Positions 46,667 through 58,670 are shown, counted from the first letter of the stretch. The stretch: DNA of 64,000 bases from Rhizophlyctis rosea (GCA_027596075.1 JADGJC010000039.1:62001-126000); one strand, 5' to 3'. Translations and numbers: made by a program. The notes: generated by a model not told the origin, from the letters alone.

Positions 46667-47454
46667 ATGTCAGCTATTCGATCTCTAGTCTTCTCCGTGC
46701 GACCGGCACTTTCTTCGTCTATCGGACGCGCTAGGCCATCACTCATTCCCGCGGCTTCCAGATCCTCTCTCCCCCCCCAATCCCTATTCCTTTCCCGTCG
46801 TTTGTATTCTACTGAGGAGCAAAAGCAAGAGCAACCACCAGCAGGGGAAGCGAAGACGGAAGGTCAACCAGCTGGAGAGCAAGCTGCCACCGAGGCAAAG
46901 GAGGGGGACGTGCTGGCTGAGAAGGAGAAGCAGATTACTGAACTCAAGGTACGTCCGGCTTGAAACGCAGCGCGATAGCAAAGTCTGGATGCGAACACTT
47001 ACAAACGACACAAACACAGGATTTGTACCGCCGCTCATTAGCCGAAGCAGAAAACGTCCGTCAACGCGCAAAACGCGAAGTCGAACAAACCGCCCAATAC
47101 GCCGTCCAACGCTTCGCAAAAGACCTTCTAGAATCAGCAGACGTTCTCCAAATTGCCCTCAACGCCGTCCCCGAAGCCGAACGCTCCTCTGCATCCAATA
47201 AGACACTAACAAATCTCTACGAGGGCGTCTCTATGACCCGCACTAACCTCCTGCGAACATTTAAGCGGTTTGGGATTGAGCCGTACGAGCCTGTTGGGGA
47301 GAAGTTCGACCCTAACTTGCATGAAGCATTGTTCTACCAACCGGCGGAGGGGAAGGAGCCTGGAACGATTAGTGCGGTGGTGAAGATTGGATATAAGCTA
47401 CAGGACAGAGTATTACGGCCTGCACAGGTTGGGGTGGTGAAGGGTCCAGAATAG
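46667..47454 (+). CDS. MGE1: Mitochondrial GrpE, nucleotide exchange factor of mtHsp70
   Basis: Mge1 releases ADP from matrix Hsp70 during protein import and folding. The ATG at 46667 gives an Arg/Ser-rich presequence (MSAIRSLVFSVRPALSSSIG, later SRRLYSTEE, a plausible cleavage region). A Glu/Gln/Ala-rich helix follows, then after one intron of about 70 nt the GrpE core: DLYRRSLAEAENVRQRAKRE, AVQRFAKDLLESADVLQIAL, FGIEPYEPVGEKFDPNLHEA and the C-terminal beta domain VVKIGYKLQDRVLRPAQVGV. The PxGExFDPNxHEA and Y.L.DRVLRPA.V.V blocks are diagnostic. Length about 240 residues, as usual. Confidence 0.96.
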
Positions 47455-47646
47455 AGGTAGTTCGGCGATAGGATGTGAATAACGAAAAACAAGTTAGGAT
47501 AGTCGGGTCCGCTGGCTGTAGATTCAGTTTTTGGAGTTAGCCTAGGGATCCGTGTTTGTTCTTTTAGGGCAGTATATATATTTAGATATGTATAAGTTAA
47601 TCTTGTGAATCACAATTCGAGCGGCGCCGACATGAGCATACTGCTC

Positions 47647-47871
47647 TCACTGTGTACGAATATTTTGGGAAGTTTCGATAGTTTTGGTGCTTGATGGACG
47701 CCGTGGCTGTTTCGCATAATGGCGCATAGCTTCAATTTCCTGAAGTGAGCCGAAGTTGCGACGCTCATCATCTTCCCAACTCCAGAATGGCACTGTGCGG
47801 CAACAACGCGTCGGGTAATCAACTGTGAGGCTGACCACGGGTGGATGCAAAACACTCTGGAGTTCACTCAT
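47647..47871 (-). CDS. Small unknown ORF, possibly the 3' part of a broken gene
   Basis: The ATG at 47871 gives about 74 residues (MSELQSVLHPPVVSLTVDYP; FWSWEDDERRNFGSLQEIEA). The composition looks protein-like. The same frame continues upstream as DVWDHGAGR. Just upstream in another frame, an ATG at 47962 reads MSLPADEEFGQLSYEMETLR. The two could be one short protein with a frameshift or an unrecognised splice near 47900. No family recognised. Confidence 0.3.
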   Translation of the reverse strand: MSELQSVLHPPVVSLTVDYPTRCCRTVPFWSWEDDERRNFGSLQEIEAMRHYAKQPRRPSSTKTIETSQNIRTQ

Positions 47872-48065
47872 CCTTCCCGCGCCATGGTCCCAAACATCTT
47901 CCTCTCAGCGTCTCCATCTCATAACTCAACTGTCCAAATTCTTCGTCCGCAGGAAGACTCATTCAGAATAGAGTATGGAAGTTGGTATAAATTTACAAGT
48001 AGGTTTATGAGTTGGGCGTCCGCCCTTTTTGATCATCATCCGAGCATAACGACCGTTAACAACAA

Positions 48066-48536
48066 TTAATGATGACCGTAGTTATCGATCGAGTACCGGG
48101 TGCCGTACTTCTTGTCCAGCTCCTCGAGGTAGGCAATAGCCTTGGGGTCATCCCATGAGTGGTGGTGGTGCAACTGAAAAGTTCATAACGAAAATAATTA
48201 GAAGCAGGAACAGAAATTGGAAAGCATTCGCCGTGAATATGAACTGGGGTGAAATCTTCAAAATTTTGGTGAAATTGTCTGCCCACTCACCAAGTGTCCA
48301 ATAAAGTTGTCGTGGTAACCACGGTACAAAACCCAGAACCACACAAGGGCCATGCCGGCCTTGGCCTTCCACATCTGTCGGATGCGCCTTGGGGGTTTGA
48401 ACTCGTTGTAGGGGTGGACTTTCGTGTGTGGGGCGAGGGTTTGGTCGTGGTAGCTTCGGGCGACGGTGCGGGTTGTTTTGGTGCTTTGGCGGGAAACCGC
48501 GCGGGGCACTGCCCGCAAGCCGAGTTGTGTGAGCAT
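48066..48536 (-). CDS. Probable complex I accessory subunit NDUFB2 (AGGG) homologue
   Basis: The ATG at 48536 gives a basic presequence-like N-terminus (MLTQLGLRAVPRAVSRQSTK; TVARSYHDQ). Then comes the core MWKAKAGMALVWFWVLYRGY followed by HDNFIGHL, a single membrane helix of the WFW..(Y/W)R..HD type seen in NDUFB2/AGGG subunits of complex I. One intron of about 115 nt joins this to LHHHHSWDDPKAIAYLEELD and the tail KKYGTRYSIDNYGHH. The assignment rests on the short WFWxLYR and HxxW..P pattern and size (about 115-120 residues). It could be another small inner-membrane subunit. Divergent from ribose-5-phosphate isomerase. Confidence 0.6.
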
Positions 48537-48899
48537 GGTGACGGTGTGGGTTTCGGGGAGGATGAGAAGTGGAGGATGAAGTTGGGGAAGGGAAGGCTGG
48601 GGTTTGGTGATAGCAAGGGCTTGACCGCTGGCGTGTTATGCGTCACAGATCTGGATGGCGGTTCGCGTTTGTATTGACGCGCCCTTATCACTTCCGCTGT
48701 TCAACGGACCTTCGTCCTATTTTTAGGCCTGGCTAGTTCATCGACGGTCAGATCAAATTGGACGGCACCTCAAACCCATCATATGCTAGCACGACCTCTG
48801 GTGCATACTCGCTTGGCACTGTATCCGCGTATTCCACGCTTTGCAAACCCTTCAATTCCCCAACCCCATCTGCCACCCCTCTTGAAAGTAAACAAAAAC

Positions 48900-49990
48900 A
48901 TGTCCTCGACCTTGTCTCCAGCAGAGCTCCTCGTAAACGATGGTACGGGCAACGCGCAGCTTCCATTACCACTTGTCGCTCTTAAGCTTATGTTACTCCG
49001 CAGCCAAGCGAAAGGCTTCGTACACAGCTATCGATGAACATGTCAATGCCACCACCAAGGTCATCGGAATTGGTAAGAGTAACTGCCCGACTATTGGTGA
49101 GGACGAAACCAATAACCAGAAGTGACTGGCTCGTCAAAGGTTCCGGCAGCACAGTCATATTTTGCGTCGATCGCCTCGCCCAACGGGTAAAAGAAGAAAA
49201 TCTTCAAATCGTTGCCTGTATTCCCACATCCTTCCAATCAAAACAACTCATCATCGAAGCTGGTCTCCCCTTGGTAAACCAACAACATGCTCCGATTGGG
49301 TTCTGGCAGAATCTCACCATAATATACACCACAGGCAGATCTGAACCAACACCCCACTATCGACGTAGCGTTCGACGGAGCCGACGAAGTAGACACAAGT
49401 CTGAACTGCATAAAGGGCGGAGGAGCGTGTCAGTTACAAGAGAAGCTCGTCGCGGCCGCGGCGAAGAAGTTTGTCGTGGTTGCGGATTACCGGAAGGATT
49501 CGGAGGTGCTGGGAACGCAATGGAAGGCTGGCGTGCCGTTGGAGGTTATTCCGATGGCGTATGTGCCTATCATGGGGGTTGGTACTCCGAAATGGAAGAT
49601 GCCAGTCAGACGATTTATCTGCCTTGATGTGCGGCTAATGGGCCTTTTGCTTCGCTGCAGACAATCAAAAGATTAGGAGGCAACCCGGTCCTGCGGATGG
49701 CGACGCGCAAAGCTGGACCAGTCGTCACTGACAACGGCAACTTCGTAGTCGATGCCGATTTTGGAGAAATCAAGGACCCTGTGGACTTGGACCAGAAGTT
49801 GCTTAGCATACCAGGATTGGTGGAAACGGGATTGTTCTGTCGGATGGCGAGTGTGGCGTACTTTGGGAACAAGCACGGGTGAGTTGGCGTCAATGCGTTT
49901 CAAGGGTATGCTCACTCATTGCTGCCTTTTTGATGACTGTTTCCTGTTCCGATCCGTAGAACTGTCAATATTCGGAAGGCGTCCAATTGA
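48900..49990 (+). CDS. RKI1: Ribose-5-phosphate isomerase A type
   Basis: Interconverts ribulose-5-phosphate and ribose-5-phosphate in the non-oxidative pentose phosphate pathway. The core reads [31 protein letters not shown] (phosphate loop), [46 protein letters not shown] (catalytic region) and [18 protein letters not shown], then [19 protein letters not shown]. Five introns; the last is about 82 nt and joins NKHG to TVNIRKASN. The ATG at 48900 (in aaaaacATG context) gives [14 protein letters not shown]; an upstream in-frame ATG at 48783 would add an Arg-rich 39-residue leader. Length about 260-270 residues fits the family. Confidence 0.93.
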
Positions 49991-50257
49991 TTCATTAGTT
50001 TAGATGCAGACATTAGTTGGTGCTAGACAGATCGAGTCGAGGGAATCGCTCGCGAAGATAGTCATCGTCATTTAGATAGCGAGCTATTGGGAACAGAACT
50101 TAACCCTTGCGGTAACTGGCGGCAGGCTCATGTTGTCGTTTGAGTATTACGTATCCCCTACTATAGACATATGCAAAAGCGAATCTACTACTACGAGAGT
50201 TTGACTTATGCGTGAGCACGACCCAGGATGTTCCCTGTCTGCTTTTAAGACCATGTC

Positions 50258-51625
50258 TTATTTCCCTTTCGCCCACAGCATCAACATCTCATACACCGCC
50301 ATGACGGTGTACTTCCTGTTCTCAGCCTCTTGGAAGACTACGGAGCGTTCCGGGTTGTAGAAAACCTGTGATGGATTTGATTGTCAGGTTCTCATTCGTA
50401 GACATTACAAATCGATGCGAACAGAATGGGACAAAATCTACGTACTTCATCATCCACTTCCTCCGGTTTCCTCGGCAAACAATGCATGAATTTCCAGTTG
50501 GGTTTTGCGCCCTTGGCCATCTCCTCAGTGACCTATGAAGACGAACGGATCAGTCCACAAGAAGGTCCAAGTCCACTAACAATTCACTTCTTTGGAACTC
50601 ACCTGATATCCCTGGAACTCTTGCAACCTCTTAGCCTTCTCCATCTCCTGCCCCATTGACACCCACGTATCCGTAACAATCACATCAGCATCCTTCACCG
50701 CAACCGTTGGGTCCCGCGTGAACGAGATCTCCCCACGCTCCTGCCCTCCCGTCGCATGCTCTTTGGCGAACTCGACGACGTCCTCGGCACAGTCGTATCC
50801 TTTCGGGGTGGCGACGGAGACATTGGCGCCGAGGCGAGGAAGGGTGACGAGGAGGGAGTGGATGATGTTATTGCCGTCACCTACCCATGCGACGTTGAGT
50901 TTTGGGAGAAGGGGAAGGGGTAGGGGGTTCTTGGTTGGGGAGTGGGAGAGGGCGTCGGGGAGGTAGATTTCGTAGAGGGTCATGACGTCGGCAAGGGCTT
51001 GGAGGGGGTGGTATTTGGCGGTTAGGGCGTTGATGACGGGGACGGAGGAGTATTCGGCTAGTGTCTATACGATGATGTTATTTGAATGTCCCCTTAATCA
51101 CTAACGACTTTCAAAGAGTCGACGCACCTCAATTTCGTCGTGCTCACCAACCCGCGCGAGAATACCGTCCACCATACTACTAATCACAACAGACGTATCC
51201 CGCAACGCCTCGCCACCCGATAGCTGGATGTCATCCTTCCCGAGGTACATAGTGTGACCTCCGTAATATGCCCAACCCGCCTCCGACGATACACGTGTCC
51301 TGGTGCTCTTTTTGGAGAAGATCATTCCCAGTGTCTTGCCCGCCAACGGTGCCGGGTCGCCCTTCGCCAGTGGCGAGAGAGCGTCACCAGCACGTTCAGC
51401 GGTTATTTGACGTTTTAGTTCGAGGGAGCGGCGGATTAGGTGGAGTATTTGTGCGGGTGTGAAGTCGCGGAGGGTGAGGAAATGGGTGGTGCCCTTGAAG
51501 CTCACTTGTGGTGAGGTTGGATTCCGGGTAATGGGAGAGGTAGTGAAAAGCCGACTGGTGGTGCGCCGACATATTGGGCTGACACCCTTCATGGGTATGT
51601 GGAAGGCGACCCGAGATACAAGCAT
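50258..51625 (-). CDS. ARG3: Ornithine carbamoyltransferase, mitochondrial
   Basis: Forms citrulline from ornithine and carbamoyl phosphate in arginine synthesis. The ATG at 51625 starts an Arg/Ser-rich presequence ([29 protein letters not shown]). The catalytic part has the carbamoyl-phosphate loop [19 protein letters not shown], the [20 protein letters not shown] block, [38 protein letters not shown] and [21 protein letters not shown] later exon carries [15 protein letters not shown] (the HCLP ornithine motif), and the end is [20 protein letters not shown] then [15 protein letters not shown]. About three introns. Divergent from the pterin synthase gene. Confidence 0.96.
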
Positions 51626-51962
51626 ATTGACTCGAGCTGCGGTTTGGACAGAAAGGGGGGACTTGGGTGGTCTTAAAAACAGCACAAGAGAGCAAGAGAG
51701 TTGGAGTTATCTTTTGACCTTCATCTTGCATCTTGCACATGAGATGGATTACGAGAAAGCCACAACTCAGCCACGACGCGGGCCAGGTCAGAAAGGCGTG
51801 CCGATGAATCCCTCATAGTTCCCCACTCCCTCTGTCCTTTCTCCATTTGCCCGTGCATTCCCTTTCACACGCTTCCACCTCATCGTCAGCAGTGTTCGCG
51901 TGTCCGCACCAGACAGGCATGCAGCAACAACCACTCCATCTAACCCCTGAGAACGCGTAACC
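51626..51962. other. Divergent promoter of OTC and pterin synthase
   Basis: The 337 bp between two divergent start codons. No gene was seen. Confidence 0.6.
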
Positions 51963-52626
51963 ATGCCCATCGCGTACGCCGTTCGAACTGAATCCTTCTC
52001 CTCTGCTCACCGGCTACACTCCCCTCACCTGTCAGACGAGGACAATGCTAAACTATTTGGCAAATGCAATTGGAAGAACTATCATGGTCACAACTATACA
52101 GGTACTATCCCCTTTTTCAAGAAAGGCAATCGAAGTGCACAGAACTAACCAGTTTGCTGTCTATCGCAGTGGACGTCGTCGTCAAGGGAGAGGTGATATG
52201 TCAATGTGGTTGCCGATCACGACCAAAAATTGACGCTGCCATGATAGATAGATCCTCTCACAGGAATTGTAATCAATTTTGGTGATCTGAAGGAAGTTTT
52301 GAAGCAGTACGTTTTGGATGTATTGGATCATAAGAATCTGGTATGTATCGGGTGTTGGCTCCGCTTTGGTCAAACATTCATGTATCTGACTTGCTTCATT
52401 CCTGTAGGATTTGGATGTAGAGTACTTTAAGACGAAAGCAAGGTACGTCTTCAACTCTGTGTCCAGCGCATGCTGTGGTCATTCAATAGCATAATCATAC
52501 AGCACGGCCGAAAACATCGCCGTTTTCATTTGGGAGAGTATACATACGCACGTAACATCAGGAGCATTATACGAAGTCAGATTACATGAAACGGCGCGCA
52601 ACACTGTGATATATCGTGGCGAGTGA
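51963..52626 (+). CDS. 6-pyruvoyl-tetrahydropterin synthase
   Basis: Second step of tetrahydrobiopterin synthesis (7,8-dihydroneopterin triphosphate to 6-pyruvoyl-tetrahydropterin). The ATG at 51963 gives [20 protein letters not shown], with the first zinc His in FSSAHR. Then come [14 protein letters not shown] (catalytic Cys and the HGH zinc pair), [41 protein letters not shown] (Asp/His of the catalytic relay) and [13 protein letters not shown], ending [18 protein letters not shown] with the substrate-binding Glu. All key residues are present. Four introns of about 50-75 nt. Length close to 145 residues, as usual. Confidence 0.95.
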
Positions 52627-53274
52627 GGACTGATGATGATTTGGTGGAACAGCTGGTTGACTTCATTGTGTGAATACTGTTGTATTTGATGAACATGGGA
52701 TACCCGTCCGATGAATTCGGATTTACATTCATTTGTCCATTGATATGAGTGTGGAGTATTGATTCTGCAGGCAGACAACGCCAACGTTTGGTGCCATGCG
52801 ATACTCATCTGTGCGTACGCCTTATGCGGCGGGTATTGGTTCGGGCGGAGCTTGACAGAGTTGAATTTTGAAAACGCGAAGTACATCATATGTGAAGATT
52901 CGGTTGGGAGTTACCATTGCTGAAGTCAGAGATAATGGTTGCGGAAAGAGCTTTTCTCAATCTCGCGATTTCAATAAAGAGAGGTTCCATCACCAAACTT
53001 TGATGGCGAGCGATCGGACCAAAGCAAACAATCATATCTTGCGCCATGAGGATTCCAAACTCGGCAAAAGCGCAACCAAATTCTTGTCAAAACACGCAGC
53101 TTATTAAGCAAGTGAGTTGCCCACAGCTCCAACAACTTGACAGGTTCCATGACCATTTTGGCAGATATCAGAAACAAAGTAGCAATTTCATAGTATTTTT
53201 ACTTTCCAGATTGTATCCGTCTACAAGTGATAATATGCTCTACTAAAGATCAAACCCTACAAACTGCGCACCAC
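52627..53274. other. Convergent intergenic stretch
   Basis: This lies between the stops of the pterin synthase and the deacetylase. Short open frames only; no gene, RNA or repeat seen. Confidence 0.5.
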
Positions 53275-56146
53275 TCAGGCGCACTGCGAGACAAAGATAC
53301 TGCGGTATGTGCAATTCAGCCCGGTCTGACAGCACTTGACACCAAACCAGAGAATACCGCCACACTGCTTGCCGGCGGCCAGACAAGTAGATGCAGGAGC
53401 GGCCGTGGTGGTGGTCGTGGTTGTGGGTGTTGTGGAAGTAGGGGCAGTCGTGCTGGCGGTTGTGGTTGCAGTGGAGCCAGGTGCCTTGCCCTTGACTGCC
53501 AACGGGGTAGAAAGGGTGAAGGTCCTGGTGACGCCGGGCTTAGAGGGAACCCATACGGTGAGGGGGTCAACACCAAGCTTCTCGTATGTGCAGTCAACAT
53601 TGGCGGTGGTACGCTGAACATCGGCAGGAACTGTCACAGGGACCTTGCAAGTCCCCTTGGTGGTAACAGTGAAACCGGTGACGTGCGTGTAGTTGGTCGT
53701 GAAGGTGACTTGAGTACCACAGGCATCACGTGCCATGCGATCTTTGAATGCTTGTCCCCACGCTAAAAGATTGAAGGTCACAATCAGCTCATCCATTCGG
53801 GGCAAGCATACAGTAATCAATATGTCGAACACCTACCATCCATAGACGGAGAAACAATAGGCCACTTAACCAACTTCAACAATTTCCCCGTAACATACTC
53901 AGTCCACTGCTGAATAAGACTCATACGGAAAGTACGTCCATTCATCGTCAAAACAGGTAAATCCGCAGCACGCAAATTCGCTTGGTGGAACATGTAGCCG
54001 TCCTGTCGGAGTGCCATCAACAGCGCTAGCACACGGTCGGACTCGGTATCCATGATGTAGTCCCACGTCTTGAAGCCTTGAGTGGCGTTGTAGTATGTGT
54101 TGTAGACAGCCGTGTCCTCATTGGGGGTGGTGGAGAAGTAGTAAATGACGGTTGGTTGACGGGCAGGGACTATGAGTTATGGTAGAATCATTAGCATTTT
54201 GACAGTAAGGGACAGTCAAAAACATTCAGTGAAGACTCACCAACAAAGCCAGCATAGTTGGACGACGCCATGGTAGAGACCCATGGTGAGTAAGGGTATG
54301 AGGTGTTGGTACAGTCAGCCCTGGATGTATCACCAGGAGCACTAGTAATGCCGAGCGACGCCATGGTGGATAGCGCCTCGCCGTTGTGCAATCCACTGAT
54401 TTGGGGCGTAATCATAGATTTGCCGGACCATTGTGCAGTGTTGAGTAGACCGGAGATACTGGCAAAGTTGATGTTGTATTGGAGCTCGTTTTGAACATCG
54501 TATTTACTGTTGCAGAAAGATGAGCATTCATCAGCATTTGTGTTTTTGCACAATTGAGGTTGTTCAAACGAGGAGGGTGCTTACCTGCAGTTACTGAAGT
54601 TCTCATGCGTATACGTATGGCTAGTCCACCAATACTGACTCCTAACCACCGAGCTTCCAAAGTAATAACTCCACAACGGGTCCTTCGCCAAATCCGTCCT
54701 CGTATAGGCCTTGAGAGTGGCAAGAGTTGTAGAGCTGGTAGGCCAGTTGGTCCCGCCCTTCCCCATAGGCATGATGAAATCATTTGGTGGCTCGGTGTAC
54801 TCGATCTCCGCCGCATTGTTAACCTTCACTTGCTCAATGACACCGTTTCCGTTAAACCCGAAGAGGAGTCTGAAACTGGAACCGCTGGGGAGGCTGTTCT
54901 GGAATGCGGTTTGCCATTGGGTGACGATTTGGGCGTCGGTGTTGCGGAGACGGAAGTTGTAGGTTGGGGTGGTCTCGATTTCGGTTTCCAGGAACAAGTC
55001 GTCAATCTGAGTATCTTGGGTCAGCATAAACATTCATGGGCAAACTGACGGTCTTCTCATGTACGCACTTGCAGGGAGTAGAAGATACGTCGGAAGCCGT
55101 TGTATAGCTGGCGGGTGCCCCATGGGATGTAGATGTGACTCAAGAAGTTGGATGTTGGTGACCACCAACCAAAGGACATGTAGAAGACCATCTGCTCTCG
55201 ACCGTCGGGATACGAGACAATCTGCACAAGCATTTGGTGTCATGATAATGTATGGTGACTAGCAAATGAACAATAGAAAAACTCACCACAGCAGCTGCAG
55301 TATTGCTAGGGAATACTCCATCAGAGCTAGGGCCAAAGTTGATTATGGCAGAGGTGGTCGATGTGTTGGTGATAGTGGTGGGGTAGTGGTACAATCCTTT
55401 TGAGGCATAGAAACGTGAGCTTCAGGTGAGATGTCAACTGGAAAATATCGAGCTCTTACCGGTTGTAGGAAGTGTGGCACCAGCAACCAAACCATAAGCC
55501 GTCATCTCGGCAGGTAAATTGAGAATAAGGGATTGGTTCACTCCTGTATTGCAACAGCCCCAAACATTGGTATTGGAAATAGCAGTGCCATGCTCTGCGC
55601 GAGGACTGTCATCGAGATTGACTTGACGAACACCGTGGGTGATTTGATAGCTTCGAGTTCAATGAGAGACCGTTAAGGCGAATCGCCAGAACGAACACGG
55701 TGCAGTCCATCGCCTTACTTTGCAAGTTGTGTCCACTGGTCCGTTCTCAGAGCGCTTGCCCATGTTGTATTATATTGGTATGACAATTGACCGGGTTGAA
55801 CAATAATAAGGGAGTATAGACCGTTGCCCTTCGCGTCCTCAAGCGTCAGGTTTCCGCTGATCCCCTCCTGTGGTACATAGAGAACGTCATATGGGATGCC
55901 GTAACCTTGCAGTGGCGTTGTGACAGCCCTTTGGTCATCGGCTGAGGCAACTGGAGATGGTCCAGAAGCAGTACCGGTTAGCTGATGGTGATAATTCCAG
56001 AAGATTCAACAGATGAAATTCTCCACACGATGCTTACCGGACGTCAGGTACAAGACACGATGATTTAGGCTCGATTGTGCAACGACTTGCTGCACAGCCG
56101 ACAGGGCCAGTACGGCCAAGCCGGTAATGGTGCGAATTGAAAACAT
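53275..56146 (-). CDS. Secreted Agd3-like polysaccharide deacetylase (CE18 type) with C-terminal CBM1
   Basis: The ATG at 56146 gives a signal peptide (MFSIRTITGLAVLALSAVQQ then VVAQS), followed by NHRVLYLTS and an N-terminal beta-rich part (GYGIPYDVLYVPQEGISGNL; AEHGTAISNTNVWGCC). The central catalytic-type domain has DDLFLETEIE, YWWTSHTYTHENFSNC (metal-binding H.YTHE motif), KMGKGGTNWP-type loops, then GFKTWDYIMDTESDRVLALL. This order resembles Aspergillus Agd3, which deacetylates galactosaminogalactan. The last exon has VTTKGTCKVPVTVPADVQRT, a Thr/Pro linker and a CBM1 cellulose/chitin-binding module: CLAAGKQCGG then CCQTGLNC and FVSQCA. About nine introns, roughly 770 residues. The substrate in this organism is unknown, and the deacetylase call rests on motif and order. 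Confidence 0.78.
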
Positions 56147-57403
56147 CGTAATGAGCCGATATTTCTCAACTCCTCAAAAGGACACAAAGACGAAAAACGC
56201 GAAGATATGAGCAAAGAACAGCAACTTTTTCGAGGCAGGAACGCGCTTCGCGACGGAAAACGAGATGTTTGTTGGATTAAAACTCAATCGGCGGAAGGCA
56301 CAGAACACTCTCAAAGTAAATAATCTTTTTCAGGATCGCTGTTAGGTGTGATCGGAACTCCGCCCATGGCATTCACAACATTCTGATTCACAACCTTTTT
56401 GATACTATTTTTCTATGAATGCCATCCAAAAATGTAACCAGTACGGCACGAAGGCGACAGGAGAAGGGGGGATTGGGGACGATCCTGAAACGCGTGATGC
56501 GTGATGGCGACTCCGATTTATTGACCCGAGTTTCCGGTATCGCTAGCCAGGAGTGTTGCGGTCAGAAGTCAGCGAAACATGCGGCCGGGCCCGAACGGTT
56601 CGGCGGCAAAATGGACATGCGATTGAGGCTCTCACTAAGCCACTTTATAATCTTGTTTATTGCTCTCATGTTTGTGGCGGGAATTCGGGACTATTGTGGA
56701 AACCTAAACCTGATGTCATGTAATGAGTGTGATGAAAATGGCTGCAGGAGTTATAGGGGGTGATGGTGAATTGTAGTGAGGACTCCCGGAGTCGGGCAAG
56801 GAATGATCAATTCATTACGAGTTACATACTCTTGGGAAAGTTGAGACTCGAGAGTCTTGAGACTATGTAGTATGTATGGTGTTGCGTGGCAGTGTTTGTT
56901 AAAGAACATGGCCACCTGAAAAAATGCCTTAATAGCCATGCTTGATTTGAAGTAATTGCCATGCTTTCCTCCTTGGCCGGATGATGAGCGGCTCCTGAAT
57001 TAGGCGAGTGGCACTGCAACGTGCAGATAAAGAAACAAGTTCCCATATTTCTACAAATCCCACGCCTGTCTCCGTTTTGCGCAATGCTTCTTCGTTGCTT
57101 CTGCATCTACAGTGCCACCACTCCTTGCTGGGTGCCTGTCAACTCCCGCAGATATTCTCTGTGAGAATGGACCCTGAAACGCGTTCGAGTGGGTTCAACG
57201 GTTGTAAGCAAATGCATGGATCTCCAAACCTGGCAAAGTTCGCAACATCAAACAGACAGAATGACTATCAAGATGAATTATCAATACAATCATGGCAGAC
57301 CTTTGCACAACTATCTACATATTATCTGTGACTTCTAAATGTAATTACATAACTCTGAAGTATACGACTATGTCCATGGTGGGCTCATGGACTATGGGTT
57401 CTC
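56147..57403. other. Gene-poor stretch with one small ORF
   Basis: This includes the deacetylase promoter on its left. Apart from the small ORF at 56419-56763, open frames are short and lack domains. No RNA gene or repeat seen. Confidence 0.4.
56419..56763 (+). CDS. Possible small membrane protein, unknown
   Basis: An ATG-initiated open frame of 114 codons. The N-terminal half is basic (MPSKNVTSTARRRQEKGG; TILKRVMRDGD); near residues 75-90 is a hydrophobic segment (HFIILFIALMFVAGI) followed by a Cys-containing tail (SCNECDENGCRSYRG). No family recognised. It may be a chance frame, as nothing outside the ORF supports it. Confidence 0.25.
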   Translation: MPSKNVTSTARRRQEKGGLGTILKRVMRDGDSDLLTRVSGIASQECCGQKSAKHAAGPERFGGKMDMRLRLSLSHFIILFIALMFVAGIRDYCGNLNLMSCNECDENGCRSYRG

Positions 57404-58670
57404 TCACGCAAGTGCCCGCATGGTCAATTCATAGACCGTGAATGTAGCAGCTATGGGCATTCTCGATTAGCGTCATGCGGATCACATTCCATTAGCAGTG
57501 ATTAGCAGTCAATGACATACCAGCTGCCGGTAGCGAACGGACAACGCTCGTGGTATAACCTTTGAAGAGCCCTTTGACACCAGACTCCCGGTGAATGGCT
57601 TTCAAAGCTTCAATAACGCTCCCTGAAGCCTTTTCGGGTGATATGTTCTGAATGCGAGACTTGGCGACGTCGAGCGGATATGATGCGGTCCAATAACAGA
57701 CACCAGCAAAGGCACCTGCGACCATGAGTTTAGAAACGGGAAGCGGTGCGGGTGCAGACGGTGCCGAGTCAGATGGCGAGTGAGAAGGTGTTGCAATGGC
57801 TGGGGGTCCAGCGAGGACCCGTTTCGCCCATTCGAAACCTGCGTAGAATCCTGCGTAGGCCTTACGCGGAGGAGCAGTTGAGCAGGGGTGACATATGGTG
57901 CTTCCGTATGATCAATTGCCGACTTACCGGAACTTCTCGCACAACCGTCGCCCATGTCCCGCGAAAGATGCCATGTTTCCATCCGTGTTCCCGAACCAGC
58001 CGTTTGCCAAGTTCCCAGGGACCAACAGACGTGCGTTTAATCGGTTGTGATGTACCATCGGTTGCTGGTAATGTGGCAGGTTTACTGTGATCGTATTGGG
58101 CTTGGAGTTTGATTTTAAGCAGCTCTATCGGCCCGGCGACAAAGGAATTGATAGCGCCAGCACCGGCTCCCGCCAAAGCAATCCTATCAAGCGACATCAG
58201 AGCTGGATTGGCGCCGTGGACTGGATCCAGCACGTTGCGAAGCCACCCGTACGCCGAGAAAAGAACCGCGTTCACAAAGGCGATGCCTGCAATTGGAGCC
58301 GCCATGCCTAAGGCGTGTGAAGCGCGCGTCAGTCCTCCTTTCCTCCTTTGCATCGCAATACTTGCAAGTCGCTACTGCACCTTTGTATAGCCCCAGAACT
58401 CCCTCATGTCGCACCGTCTGTATTGCGCAATCGAGAGGACCTATTTTATGTTGCACAATTCTTTAGCAACCGGTACGTACAAGCTTTGTCGGCGTGCCCA
58501 CCTTTGAACCGTGCGGTAGGACCTTCAAGCTGTAAACGGACCTTAATAGTATCCAGGGGGTGGCCGACTGCAACCTGAGCCATTCCGGCAAGACCCCCGG
58601 CGGCAAAGTCCTTGAGCCCTGGAACGGGGATGCTGGTGAACTGAGCTGGCTTGCTAGACTTATCCGCCAT
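57404..58670 (-). CDS. Mitochondrial carrier family protein (carnitine/basic amino acid carrier type)
   Basis: Three SLC25 repeats are visible. The ATG at 58670 gives MADKSSKPAQFTSIPVPGLK and AGMAQVAVGHPLDTIKVRLQ (repeat 1). Then IGPLDCAIQTVRHEGVLGLY and APIAGIAFVNAVLFSAYGWL lead to SFVAGPIELLKIKLQAQYDH (repeat 2) and HGIFRGTWATVVREVP. Repeat 3 is CYWTASYPLDVAKSRIQNIS then GLFKGYTTSVVRSLP, joined by a 74-nt intron to AAATFTVYELTMRALA. HPLDTIKVRLQ and YPLDVAKSRIQ place it near the carnitine/acylcarnitine, ornithine and YMC1-type carriers, but the exact substrate cannot be read. About four introns. Divergent from GLE1 across 344 bp. Confidence 0.85.

Noticed and set aside
53336..53766. Gly/Cys/Val-rich frames on the plus strand
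   Set aside because: They are antisense readings of the Thr/Pro linker and CBM1 of the deacetylase.
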